Source: Tribonema minus
Taxonomy: Eukaryota > Sar > Xanthophyceae > Tribonematales > Tribonemataceae
NCBI GenBank assembly: GCA_017506865.1
Contig: JAFCMP010000547.1
Location: forward strand, 434,001-498,000
Length of the DNA: 64,000 nt
Direction of reading: 5' to 3'
This document shows positions 56,201-64,000 of this stretch, piece after piece; within the stretch, counting starts at the first letter, position 1, and every line of letters starts with the position of its first letter. Below the pieces are notes generated by a model. The model was not told the origin of the DNA. It saw only the letters and a program-made list of their open reading frames with translations, and searched no databases. Both the position numbers and the translations under genes were made by a program.

Positions 56201-59200
56201 CTGGCTGCTGCTGCCGATGCAGGCAGGGGGGGTAAATCTGGTGAGCTCATCTATCTACACTTGAAGTTTCACTTGCCTTTACGTTGCAGCGGACCATGTC
56301 TGGGTCCAGGTTCAGCGCGCCCGTGATTGCCTGTGCGCGCGAGAAAGCAGCAACAGAGCGTGGTGAGCACTCCACGATTCAAGGACACATGCGCTGCAAC
56401 CTCATCAGCACCCGGATTTGGCCACACGGCCTTTGGGGGGGGGGGGGGGGGGGGATGAGAGTTAGAGATAGATGCTATTTTAGGCGAGAACGCGTGGGGC
56501 CTGGCCCGGTGGGCGTGATGCAGTTGAAGAAGCCTTCAGCTGAAGATCTGGCCGTGTGCAGACACCAGCGTTGATGAGTCGGATGTAAGCTTCTGTCTAC
56601 ATATATACTGTCTACATATATACATATACTTCAATGGACGGCAGGGCCACGCGCTTGAAATATACAAAGCGGACACAGACATCGATGACAGTTTCATGGT
56701 GGATGCCATGCTTTCATCCCGCATGAGACTGGTGTCAGCGTCGGTGTCCCTCGTGTACTCCAAGTGCATGGCCCTGCTGTACAGGTTCAGGAAGCTTGTC
56801 TCCGACTCGTCTACGCTAATGTCTGCAGATAGCCGGATCCTCAACTGCCATCTTCAACTGATGCATGCCCACCAGGCCAGACCCCATGCATTCTCATCCT
56901 AACCCTAACCCTAACCCTAACCCTAACCCAAAGAGCCGCAGCTCCACACGCAGTAAATCTACGATATGCTCTCTCAGGCGCCCTTCGTGAAGCAGAGATA
57001 GAGATGGCATGAATGAGGCATGCCATTTGCATGACAAGAGTGAGTGGCGACGCCCGCATTTGGGCAGCACAGCGCAGCTAAGTCTGAGCAGCTATCCACT
57101 TAAGGAACTGCTGCGCTGGCCAGCAGCGCCGCTCAGCAACTCCAGCGCGAGTCGCACTGCAGTGTGCTTGTACAAACGGGGTGCAATACATACCTGCCGC
57201 ACAGTACGTGGCGTAGTAGAAGCAGTTAGGGTTAGCGTTACGGTTAGGGTTTTTCACATTTCGGCCTCACCGAGACCACAGAGCTGTAGATCCTGTGTAG
57301 ATCCTGACGATATGATGTTGGCTGTCTGCGCCAACCACTTGCGCTTCTCATACGCCTTCTAAGTTAGGATTAGGTTCAGGGAAATTTGCACATTATCGGA
57401 CTCACCGTGACTACAGAGCTGTAGATCCTGACAAGACAAGGTGTTGGTGGTATGGGCCAGGCGCTTGCGCTTCTCAGACACTTTTTAAACGATTAGGGTT
57501 AGGGTTGGAATGTTTGCGTTTCGGACTCACCAAGACCACAGAGCTGTAGATCCTGACGGACATGATGTTGGTGGTCTGGGCCAACCGCTTGCGCTTCTCG
57601 AACGGCACCAAAGCGGTTAGGATTAGGGTTACGGCTTTCGCATTTCGGCCTCACCGAGACTATAGAGCTGTTAGGATTAGGGTTACGGCTTTCGCATTTC
57701 GGCCTCACCGAGACTACAGAGCTGTAGATCCTGACGGACATAATGTTGGTGGTCTGCGCCAAGCGCTTGCGCTTCTCAGACGGCGTTTCCGCGATCGGCG
57801 CGGGCGCCTTGCGCACCACCAGCGGCCTCCAGCGACGGAACGCCGCAAGCATCTCGTTCTGCGCGCATGAATGCATGCATGAATGAATGAGTACATGAAT
57901 GAATGCGCCAGTAAATGAATGAAAGCATTAATGAACGCACCAATAATGCATGGATGAATGAATGAATGGACCAACGAATGAATGACAGAATGCACCAATG
58001 AATCAACGAATGCACCAAGGACGAATGAATGAAGGCGCTGGCTGTTATTGATGCCGTCCTGCACCCGAGCGGTTTTGCCGAACACAAATGCACGGAATGG
58101 AGTGCATGAGCGAATGCGCTGACCAGCATTTCTGGCGGCAAGCGTGTGCACTTGACGTCGCTTCCTCGCTTGCGATGCGCACATCCATGCAGCAAACATT
58201 TGATGACTGGGTCGAACAGCTGGGCAGCGCATCACAACGGTGGACGGCCTGGCGTCTCTCCTTAGGGTTATGGTTAGGCTTGCTATGGCAGTCTCAACAA
58301 TCCTGCATTCTTCTGAGTGTTGCTGCACGAGCCTGTACAAGCTGTATGCATACATGACCAGCTGGACCACTGTCAGAAAGCTTAGAACATGTCATTTGCA
58401 GTCCATGGATGAAGCCACCAACGCCTTTGTTGGTGGCATGTGGTGGTAGACTGAGCACTGGGGCCCAGCAGTGCTCAGTGCACAAGCGCGGCACACAATT
58501 GCAGATGGTGGTGTAGGAACTTTGCTCAGAAGCACTTTGCCAGATAGCCCAGCGGGGCAGAATGTGTTCATAGCCGCCCTTCACAGACGAGAAGAACACT
58601 GCTACACCACGCATTCTCGCGCACGCTTACATGCACATGACAACTCTACACTCACGGCATGCGCTTGCAGACGGTCCGCCATCGTGGCAACTGTTGAACA
58701 AAGACTTCACACTCCTACTGCACAGTGCTTTCGCAGGCAGACTGCATGACCATGGTATGGTGCTTTTACGAGCACACCCATACTTTCAGATTGACTTCAA
58801 GTTGAAGTGCGTACCTCTGCTCGCCCGTGGAGGTTGTTGACGCGGCACATAGGACATGTGAAGGGGTCGTGCATTTGCGTGGTAGATGCGCGTGACTGCG
58901 CACAACAGGAGCAAAGGCGCAGCGAGTGGGTGCAACATGACGTGAACGCGCGCGTTGGAGAAAGATGCATTGCAGGCCATATGATGTGGATCTAATGTTG
59001 CAAGCAAGCTCAATGAAGAGTTTGATGCACGCACTCCTCGCAAATCATCACCAACAACTTATAGTTATATATAGAAGTATGGTGAGTGACTCACCGTGGG
59101 CAGTATGATGAAGCCGCAGCAAGGGCATCGTAGGATGCGAACACGCGCTTTGTAGAGGTACTCCTTGCAGGCAGCATGATGTTGAGGTCATCTTGACCAC

Positions 59201-62200
59201 GGGAGAAAAGGCGCAGCGAGTGCATCCTGATGCGAATGCAAGCGTCGTGGAGTAATTCCTGGCAGGCAGTATGATGCCGAAATCATCTGAAGTGCAACTG
59301 CAATTACGACTTTGTATGGTGAGCATTGTTTGAGCAGCTTTTACCATCACAGCAAGGGCAGAGGGAGACCAGTGGCAACCGGGCGGAATGCCGTCTGCTC
59401 TGCCCCCATATCAAAGACACGTGTGAAGGGTTGATGTGTGGCAGTCAGGTTGTTTTGGGAAAGGATGTGCAATGAGGCATGGCCTGCTGGCAACACACAG
59501 CCAGGCGTCGCTGGAGAAGCAAGCCGACCCCCCTGCAGACAGCAATCGCAACTCTACATCTTCAAGTCGCAAACAAAATATGACAAGACTACTGTAGTAT
59601 GCAGCACCGTGGTACTTCAAGTATCATTACTTCAAGTCACGGCTCAGCGTAGTAGGCGTCACCCACTTCAAGCAGCCCACACTTGCCCAGTTGCAGATCT
59701 TCCGGGGCGGGGGCAGACAGCCCAGAATTCTACCAGAGTGTCAGGCAAGCGTTGCTCGTAGAGTATGTACTTCGAAGTATGATTTTTGCGCATACCTTGG
59801 GATCCATGGCCACGCAGATAGCGTGGTGCCCCAGGCCGCAGTTCACGCACTCCACAATGGCGCCCTGCGCGGGTTACCGAGTGGCACGTCAACTACGTAA
59901 GTTACAGCGTGTCACGTCAACTGCGTCAATTGCAGAGTGGCACGTCACCTACGTCAGTTCAGAGAGGCACGTCAACTACGTCAGTCACAGATTGGTGCAT
60001 CACTTGCAGCTCGTGCCTGCACATATCAGGCGCCGCGCACCGCCGCTGCACGCAAAGAGAATGTGTGTGTGGCCTTTCTATGCTAGCCTACCAGCTAGTA
60101 CTCTGCCGCAGCTGTGTGCCTACAAAGTCTTGCTGGTCGGCGTCAAGCAAGGACTGATGCGCATGCTGCTGCCCTTCGCAAAAAGTCAACACTCTTTAAG
60201 GCCCGTTCCGCGTTTGGCCATGTGGATGATTTTGTGCAATTGCGCCGCGCAGAGATCGCGCAGCAGGCGTGTTCCGCAGGAATCAACGGTTGCGCATAGC
60301 AGAATGTACATGCAGGCAGCGGGCGCGCACTCTGCAGACGACTTTGCTTGGCATCTGAACGGACGAGACTTGCTCGAAACGGCACGTCGCCGCGGTGGAA
60401 GTGCGAGAGCTGCACCACCGCTACAAAGTTTTCAGTGGTAAGGGCGATGTTGCAGGGCGGCAACAAGGTGGCGCTGGACAGACGTGATGCGACCAGCTTG
60501 TGTAGCAAAGGCAGGCGCGCGTGCTGCACTCCGCCGCGCTCCCGTCGTCTCCAGCAAAGCAACCGCGATCTGCGGCTCAAGTCACTCACATCGTTCAGCC
60601 TTCGGCAGATGCAGGTGGTACAGGCCAGTTGCTGCAGATACACAGCAACAGCGGCGGCGGCAGTGGCAGCAGGTGGCAACAGTCAGTGTTGGTACCTGTG
60701 CCGCGACAGGTGACGTATTTGACGCCCGCACGCACATTCGCAGCGGTGGCTCAGCTCAGCGCAGTGTGCATGGTCGCAGCAGCGGCGGTGGCGGCGGCAG
60801 TGGCAGCAGGCGGCACCGGTCAGTGTTGGTACCTGTGCCGCGACAGGTGACGTATTCGACGCCCGCACGCACAGTCACAGCGATAACTCATTCATCGAAG
60901 TGTGCACCGTAGCTGTCTGCTACCAGATGGCTTGAAAGGTTGGCGGCGCCAACCAGACGCTGTAGGGGTGGGAAACCAGCACTTTTGAGGTGGCTTCCCC
61001 CTTAGGGTTAGGGTTAGGCTGACCCTAAGGTTAGGGTTAGGCTGACTCTACCCTAATCCCAACCTGACCGTGACACTGACTGAACCGATACTACGTTTCA
61101 CGCATTTGGTCCACGATCAGCTCGGCCGCTGTAGCCAAGCGCGTGGAGCGCCGCCTGACGCCGCCTTGGTGTGCCCCTGGCAAAGTTCACTTTTGAACTT
61201 GAGAGTCCCCTTCACGCAGAGGTCCAATGTGCGCACGCATTTCTCAGCCTGCGCATTTTGCTCAACACGGAAAACTGCGGGACATTGCAAAACATACGCT
61301 GTGAAATGGGTGTTCTGCATTTGACAACATTGCGTGGTACCTGTTTGAGCGTTGCCACCAGTTTATCAATTAATTGGTTATATATAACCTAACCCTAACC
61401 CTAACTGTATATATACAGTTAGCATGTGACGATGTTGCATGGACTTGAGCGTTGCCACGAGCTTGCTGAGGTCGACCCTAACCCTAACCCTAACCCTGAC
61501 CCTAACCCTAACCCTGACCCTAACCCTAACCCTAAGCCTAACCCTAAGGGCTGCTGCAAATGTCGGTTACATTTATGTTATATATATGCTGACCGCTGAT
61601 GTGGCACCATAAGACCAAACTCAAATACAACTGTTTCCCATGTACCTTTTTGAGCGTTGCCACGAGCTCGCTGAGGTCGACCCTGATGTCGCCGGCCTCC
61701 TTCATGAGTTCGCGGATCTGCCAACAACCAGTGCAGCAACAACGCGTGGACATCTCGAGATTAGCTCCAGGTCACACATGTGATGACTCCTTGTGCAGGC
61801 GAAGAATCGCAAGCTCTGACGTACTGCATTCACGTACCGCAAACGTACTTGGCAGTCTCATCACAGTTCAAGCAGCGCGTGCATGTGCAGATAACCAGCG
61901 CAGCACGATACACCGAGCGGCTTGAGACGACAGTAGCTCCAGGTACTTCTATTAGATACCTTTGTGTGTAGACAATAATAATGAAGCTGTGTTGAGCTTC
62001 GCTCCGGAGTACACATTTGATAACTCTTTGTGTAGAGAGAAAACCTCAAGCTCTGGCTTTCTCCCGTTGTGTGCAGACAACCAGCGCAGCACCACACACC
62101 ATGCAGCTTGAGAAAACAGTGGCTCCAGCTTACGGATTAGATATAATAATTTGTTGTGTAGAAAAAAACTCAAGCTCTGACATTCTCCCTTTGTGTGCCA

Positions 62201-63567
62201 CGAACATGCAGCACCACACACCGAAGAGCGTGAGAGTACAGTAGCTCCAGGTTACCGATACCTTCGTGAAGATAACACTATCATAATAGTCATGACGCAC
62301 TCCATTTGTATGCCGCAAACGTACGTGAAAATATACGCTTCCACATAAATTACGTGAGGGTTTGTGCAGTTACAAGCACAGACTGCATCACAATGCATCC
62401 GGATCATATGTACGGCACGCAGTTGTGGCTTTGTGTTCGCTGCTCTTGACAAATCAGCCATTGGTACTGAGCAAAAGCAGGAGCAAAACAGCAACCGGCG
62501 ACTCGCCGCATTCGCACACGAAGAAATTGAAGTAGTGATTCGAGGTACACGACGAATTGAAGTAGCGCATAGCAAGGTGACTTGCCTCAGAAGCTGCCGC
62601 AGCGCTGCCTTTGCTGCTCACTCGTCTGTACACAGACACCCACTTGCCGGCGTTCTGCAGTGCGAAAACAGTCAACAAACATTGAGTTCAATTTAATGTG
62701 AATCGCTTTAACTTGTAAATAACTGACTGTGACGAAGAAAAGTACATAAAGCAAAAACGCATCAGCTCAAAGGCACAGCAATGGAGGTGGCGATGCATGT
62801 GATGTTGCTGGTGCCTGTCTCGCATACCTGCCATACTGCAGCAGGGACCCAAAATGGGCTACTTGTTGTCGACGCAGAACCGCAAATACGGTTTCGTTGT
62901 TGCATGACTGCGCAACAGGACCGCATGACGTGCAGCAGCGCTCATACGTATTGCGTGCAACAGGTTTCACGGGTTGCTGCTTCGCACAGAACATGCCACA
63001 AGGGAGGTCGCCAGTCGTGTGCAAACGCAGCGAAGCGGTGATCGTCATGAGCAGTCATATCGTCACTCAACTGACACTACAGGGACACACGGTGCAGATG
63101 CCATGACATTCATTCACCGTGATCGTTCACAATGTACCACGCTATACCAGCCTGTCGCCGACGACACTTGTTTTTTTTTTGTGAAGGACCACTTGTGGCC
63201 CATGGCCCAAGGGGACACACGCTGTAACGCGCGTCAGCATCACCCGACTGAGCACTGTGTGCACTCGCGACGCACCTTGGCATGCGCCTCGAGAACCTTC
63301 CTTTGCCTCAAGAACCTTCCTTCGCCTTGAGAATCTACAGAGCACTGTGCACTTGGAGTACACCTGAGCACTGTGCACTTGAGGTGGACCATAAATAGCG
63401 TGCGCCTGAAAGGAATCTGCTGATAACTGTGCCACTGTAGTGGGCATTAATTAGCGTGCGCCCCAAGCAATCAACCGAGCACTGTGAAGTCGGGGCGCAC
63501 CTTGGCGTGCGCCTTGAGAGTCTTCGAGTCCTCCACTGCTTCCGGCAGCCGTAGGCGGTCCCCCTCC
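45864..63567 (-). CDS. PLU-1/PHD chromatin protein, KDM5-like, 5' end missing
   Basis: Seventeen minus-strand exons join in phase to about 579 residues: 63567-63501, 62654-62622, 61717-61646, 59864-59796, 59163-59095, 58895-58815, 57858-57709, 56330-56283, 55137-54940, 54041-53910, 52242-52144, 50431-50322, 49506-49392, 48668-48567, 47298-47125, 46495-46378 and 45964-45864. Domains in order: PLU-1-like helical repeats, a Cys/His zinc module, more helical sequence, a complete PHD finger, then a Pro/Ser/Gln-rich tail with a basic nuclear-localisation motif. Such proteins read or remove histone H3 methylation. In KDM5 proteins the catalytic JmjC domain precedes PLU-1, which would lie beyond the window edge. 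KDM5 identity is an inference; a different PHD protein is possible. Confidence 0.7.
47886..48328. mobile_element. Short TIR element with TTAGGG core
   Basis: The ends are inverted repeats: GGGGGGTCACGATATACGAG on the left, and on the right CTCTTATATCGCGACCCCCC, whose reverse complement differs at a few positions. TA dinucleotides border both ends (47884-47885 and 48329-48330), as for Tc1/mariner-like MITEs, though 2 bp is weak evidence. A third end-like block (GACCGCTCTTATATCGTGCC, 48003-48022) suggests a nested or composite element. The interior contains uninterrupted TTAGGG units at 48211-48236. It lies in the intron between the exons ending at 48567 and starting at 47298. Confidence 0.6.
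49090..49440 (-). repeat. Tandem copies of the PHD second-exon donor
   Basis: The donor end of exon 49506-49392 (minus strand, KPTDED then GTGAGT) recurs at about 49290-49325, 49203-49235 and, more diverged, 49091-49135. The unit includes a CTACTGACA/GACACTCAC block and a TTTGCAGAGGG-like block. Confidence 0.7.
49392..50431 (-). CDS. PHD finger exons
   Basis: Exons 50431-50322 and 49506-49392 splice in phase (a Gly codon is split). Together they give [29 protein letters not shown] and, after 12 residues, HYTCKAC. All eight C4HC3 ligands are present. The [13 protein letters not shown] core with an aromatic before the first pair is typical of PHD fingers that bind histone H3 tails methylated on Lys4. 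The exons are 815 bp apart, and both have junction copies nearby. Confidence 0.9.
50399..51625 (-). repeat. Tandem copies of the PHD first-exon acceptor
   Basis: The start of exon 50431-50322 with its acceptor (minus strand CTGCAG, then GCGCG, AMEDG and YRYC codons) recurs upstream at 50509-50560, 50850-50910, 51117-51150, 51216-51275 and 51570-51625. Each is followed on the plus strand by related intron blocks such as TGCTGCTGCCACAATGC on the opposite flank. Confidence 0.85.
51855..52180 (-). repeat. Three copies of an exon-donor junction
   Basis: The end of exon 52242-52144 ([10 protein letters not shown], then GTGCAG) recurs at 52016-52050 ([10 protein letters not shown]) and 51855-51892 ([10 protein letters not shown]). 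Substitutions mostly keep amino-acid class. Confidence 0.85.
53690..53945 (-). repeat. Copies of the exon 10 donor junction
   Basis: The end of exon 54041-53910 (EQMVTKK, then GTGCGCTCTCGGGCT) recurs at 53782-53830 and 53688-53740. Pieces of CGTCGGCTCGTTC sequence are shared with 53626-53640. Confidence 0.8.
54600..55745 (-). repeat. Junction copies on both sides of exon 9
   Basis: The acceptor end of exon 55137-54940 ([12 protein letters not shown]) recurs upstream at 55244-55290, 55410-55465 and 55700-55745. The donor end ([14 protein letters not shown]) recurs downstream at about 54780-54870 and, more diverged, 54605-54670. Copies on the acceptor side come with long poly-C (minus strand) tracts and TTAGGG-like spacers. 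Confidence 0.85.
55905..55962. repeat. TTAGGG tract
   Basis: GGTTAGGTTAGGGTTAGGG followed by GCTTAGGCTTAGGGCTTAGG variants, in an intron of the PHD gene, in TTAGGG orientation on the plus strand. Confidence 0.85.
56536..56845. repeat. Imperfect 300-bp palindrome
   Basis: The plus-strand sequence from 56640 to 56540 read in reverse complement resembles 56770-56840. AAGCTTGTCTCCGACTCGTC at 56789 corresponds to AAGCTTACATCCGACTCATC on the minus strand at 56592. GGCAGGGCCACGCGCTTGAA at 56639 corresponds to the minus-strand AGCAGGGCCATGCACTTGGA near 56786. The result is an inverted duplication centred near 56700. The minus-strand reading is open for 102 codons, so one arm may derive from an exon, but no splice sites of the right phase were found. 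Confidence 0.65.
56898..56931. repeat. CCCTAA tract
   Basis: Five or so perfect CCCTAA units inside an intron of the PHD gene. Confidence 0.85.
57258..57792 (-). repeat. Five copies of the exon 7 donor junction
   Basis: The end of exon 57858-57709 ([20 protein letters not shown], then VVS and GTGAGG) recurs at 57645-57672 (short), 57520-57608, 57397-57480 and 57258-57352. Units are about 125-130 bp long. Each is separated from the next by a single TTAGGG-like block (for example GGTTAGGATTAGGGTTACGG). Confidence 0.9.
57868..58035. repeat. GAAT-type microsatellite
   Basis: Degenerate GAATGAAT and GCATGAATGAATGA runs immediately upstream (minus strand sense) of exon 57858-57709. The donor-side intron carries a different repeat. 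Confidence 0.85.
58815..59864 (-). CDS. Cys/His zinc-module exons
   Basis: Three consecutive phase-0 exons (59864-59796, 59163-59095, 58895-58815) encode [19 protein letters not shown], then [19 protein letters not shown], then [17 protein letters not shown]. Ligand candidates are CxxC, HxxC, CPCC and CPMC, resembling the second half of a PHD finger with a long insertion or a degenerate C5HC2-type module. The first CxxC pair of a standard PHD was not located upstream. Confidence 0.65.
61335..61717 (-). repeat. Copies of the exon 3 donor with CCCTAA spacer
   Basis: The end of exon 61717-61646 ([11 protein letters not shown]) recurs at 61443-61480 ([10 protein letters not shown]) and 61333-61375 (KLVATLK). 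CCCTAA units fill 61479-61552 and 61386-61405 between them. Confidence 0.85.
61646..63567 (-). CDS. PLU-1-like repeat exons
   Basis: Three exons (63567-63501, 62654-62622, 61717-61646) give a continuous helical stretch: [30 protein letters not shown], then [18 protein letters not shown] with VATLKK. The pattern of a Pro-rich start, Leu spacing and an A..W....R element followed by a 'leucine, acidic, V-x-L-x-E-L' segment is that of PLU-1 domain repeats in KDM5 demethylases. Phases are all 0 at the internal junctions. Confidence 0.5.
63250..63545 (-). repeat. Short-period copies of the first exon's donor
   Basis: The donor end of exon 63567-63501 (KTLKAHAK, then GTGCGC) recurs at 63265-63300 (KVLEAHAK). 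Shorter pieces containing GCGTGCGCC occur at about 63398 and 63453. GAGCACTGTG decamers occur at roughly 63250, 63340, 63366 and 63477. Confidence 0.75.
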
Positions 63568-64000
63568 CTGCAGGCGGCCGCAGCAGCACGATACACAGGG
63601 CGCGCTGGGTCAGATCTACCGCAATGCTCGTCTTGATACTCACGTTTAGGGTCGGCATAGCCAAGCCAGCGCTACTGATGAATGCTGCTTGCGGCCATTG
63701 TTCAACAGCGAAGTGCACCTTGTCGCGGCGCGTCACAGCTTGAGGTTGACTGCGTATCATGTCGCTCCGCGTCGCTCACCACCGGTGACACTAGTGCGTG
63801 GTGCGCCTATTTCTGTGATTCTGCGAACTGACAACATGAGACTTCAGAAGACGTGCTGTGTCCATCTGTAGCGCGACAACAAAAACAGAGAGTTCAGAGT
63901 GCGCGTTGCATATATCAAGGTCCCTTGTAGTGGCCGCACTCAAGAAATCCGCTGCAGTGTGCCCAAGCTTTTCCCGTGTCAGCGAGCAGCAAAAGCAAGC
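63568..64000. other. Upstream intron of the PHD gene
   Basis: It begins at the acceptor GCCTGCAG of the most 5' exon found and runs off the window. No further exon could be assigned with confidence. Confidence 0.35.

Noticed and set aside
61080-61160. Possible exon reading [13 protein letters not shown] on the minus strand
   Set aside because: No acceptor gives the required phase 0; the available one leads to an immediate stop.
61386-61552. Chromosome end (telomere)
   Set aside because: The CCCTAA tract is short, degenerate and flanked by coding exons on both sides, so it is interstitial.

Overview
This is nuclear DNA of a eukaryote, probably a single-celled alga or other protist. It has split genes with GT-AG introns in GC-rich exons, TTAGGG-type repeats scattered through introns, chromatin proteins of eukaryotic families, and about half of its length is non-coding and repeat-rich. 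A TTAGGG motif argues against land plants and Chlamydomonas-type green algae. A haptophyte or stramenopile would fit, but I cannot name the organism. All gene models were built by hand from open frames, splice-site dinucleotides and agreement of codon phase from exon to exon. No tRNA, rRNA or CRISPR array was seen.

Layout. (1) 0-1.1 kb: the last exon of an unknown minus-strand gene, with a broken inverted copy. (2) 4.3-5.0 and 12.9-13.6 kb: two almost identical 730-bp hAT-like non-autonomous transposons with target duplications. (3) 6.85-10.16 kb, minus: a complete four-exon gene for a secreted, probably GPI-anchored protein with a CBM6-like carbohydrate-binding domain. (4) 13.7-19.2 kb: a tandem array of six ~0.8-kb units interrupted by an 810-bp hAT-like element. 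(5) 20.75-30.17 kb, plus: a CBP/p300-type histone acetyltransferase (TAZ, bromodomain, RING/PHD-like fingers, HAT, ZZ), with frame breaks inside its large exon. (6) 31.0-31.2 kb: a 175-bp foldback element with 66-bp perfect arms. (7) 33.3-44.4 kb, minus: an eight-exon gene for an unrecognised signal-peptide-bearing multi-pass membrane protein. (8) 45.9-63.6 kb, minus, 5' end outside the window: at least 17 exons of a chromatin protein with PLU-1-like helical repeats, a Cys/His zinc module, a complete C4HC3 PHD finger and a basic C-terminus, most like the C-terminal half of a KDM5/JARID1-type protein.

How the genes relate. A histone acetyltransferase and a PHD/PLU-1 chromatin protein lie on opposite strands about 16 kb apart, with a membrane-protein gene between them. 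I see no evidence that they are co-regulated. The two large minus-strand genes are head-to-tail with 1.4 kb between them.

The most unusual feature is shared by the three multi-exon minus-strand genes. Many exons are accompanied, inside the neighbouring intron, by one to six degenerate tandem copies of their own exon-intron junction (donor or acceptor side, 40-100 bp of coding sequence plus the splice site). The copies usually alternate with TTAGGG-like or poly-C sequence. This looks like a systematic process of splice-junction tandem duplication.
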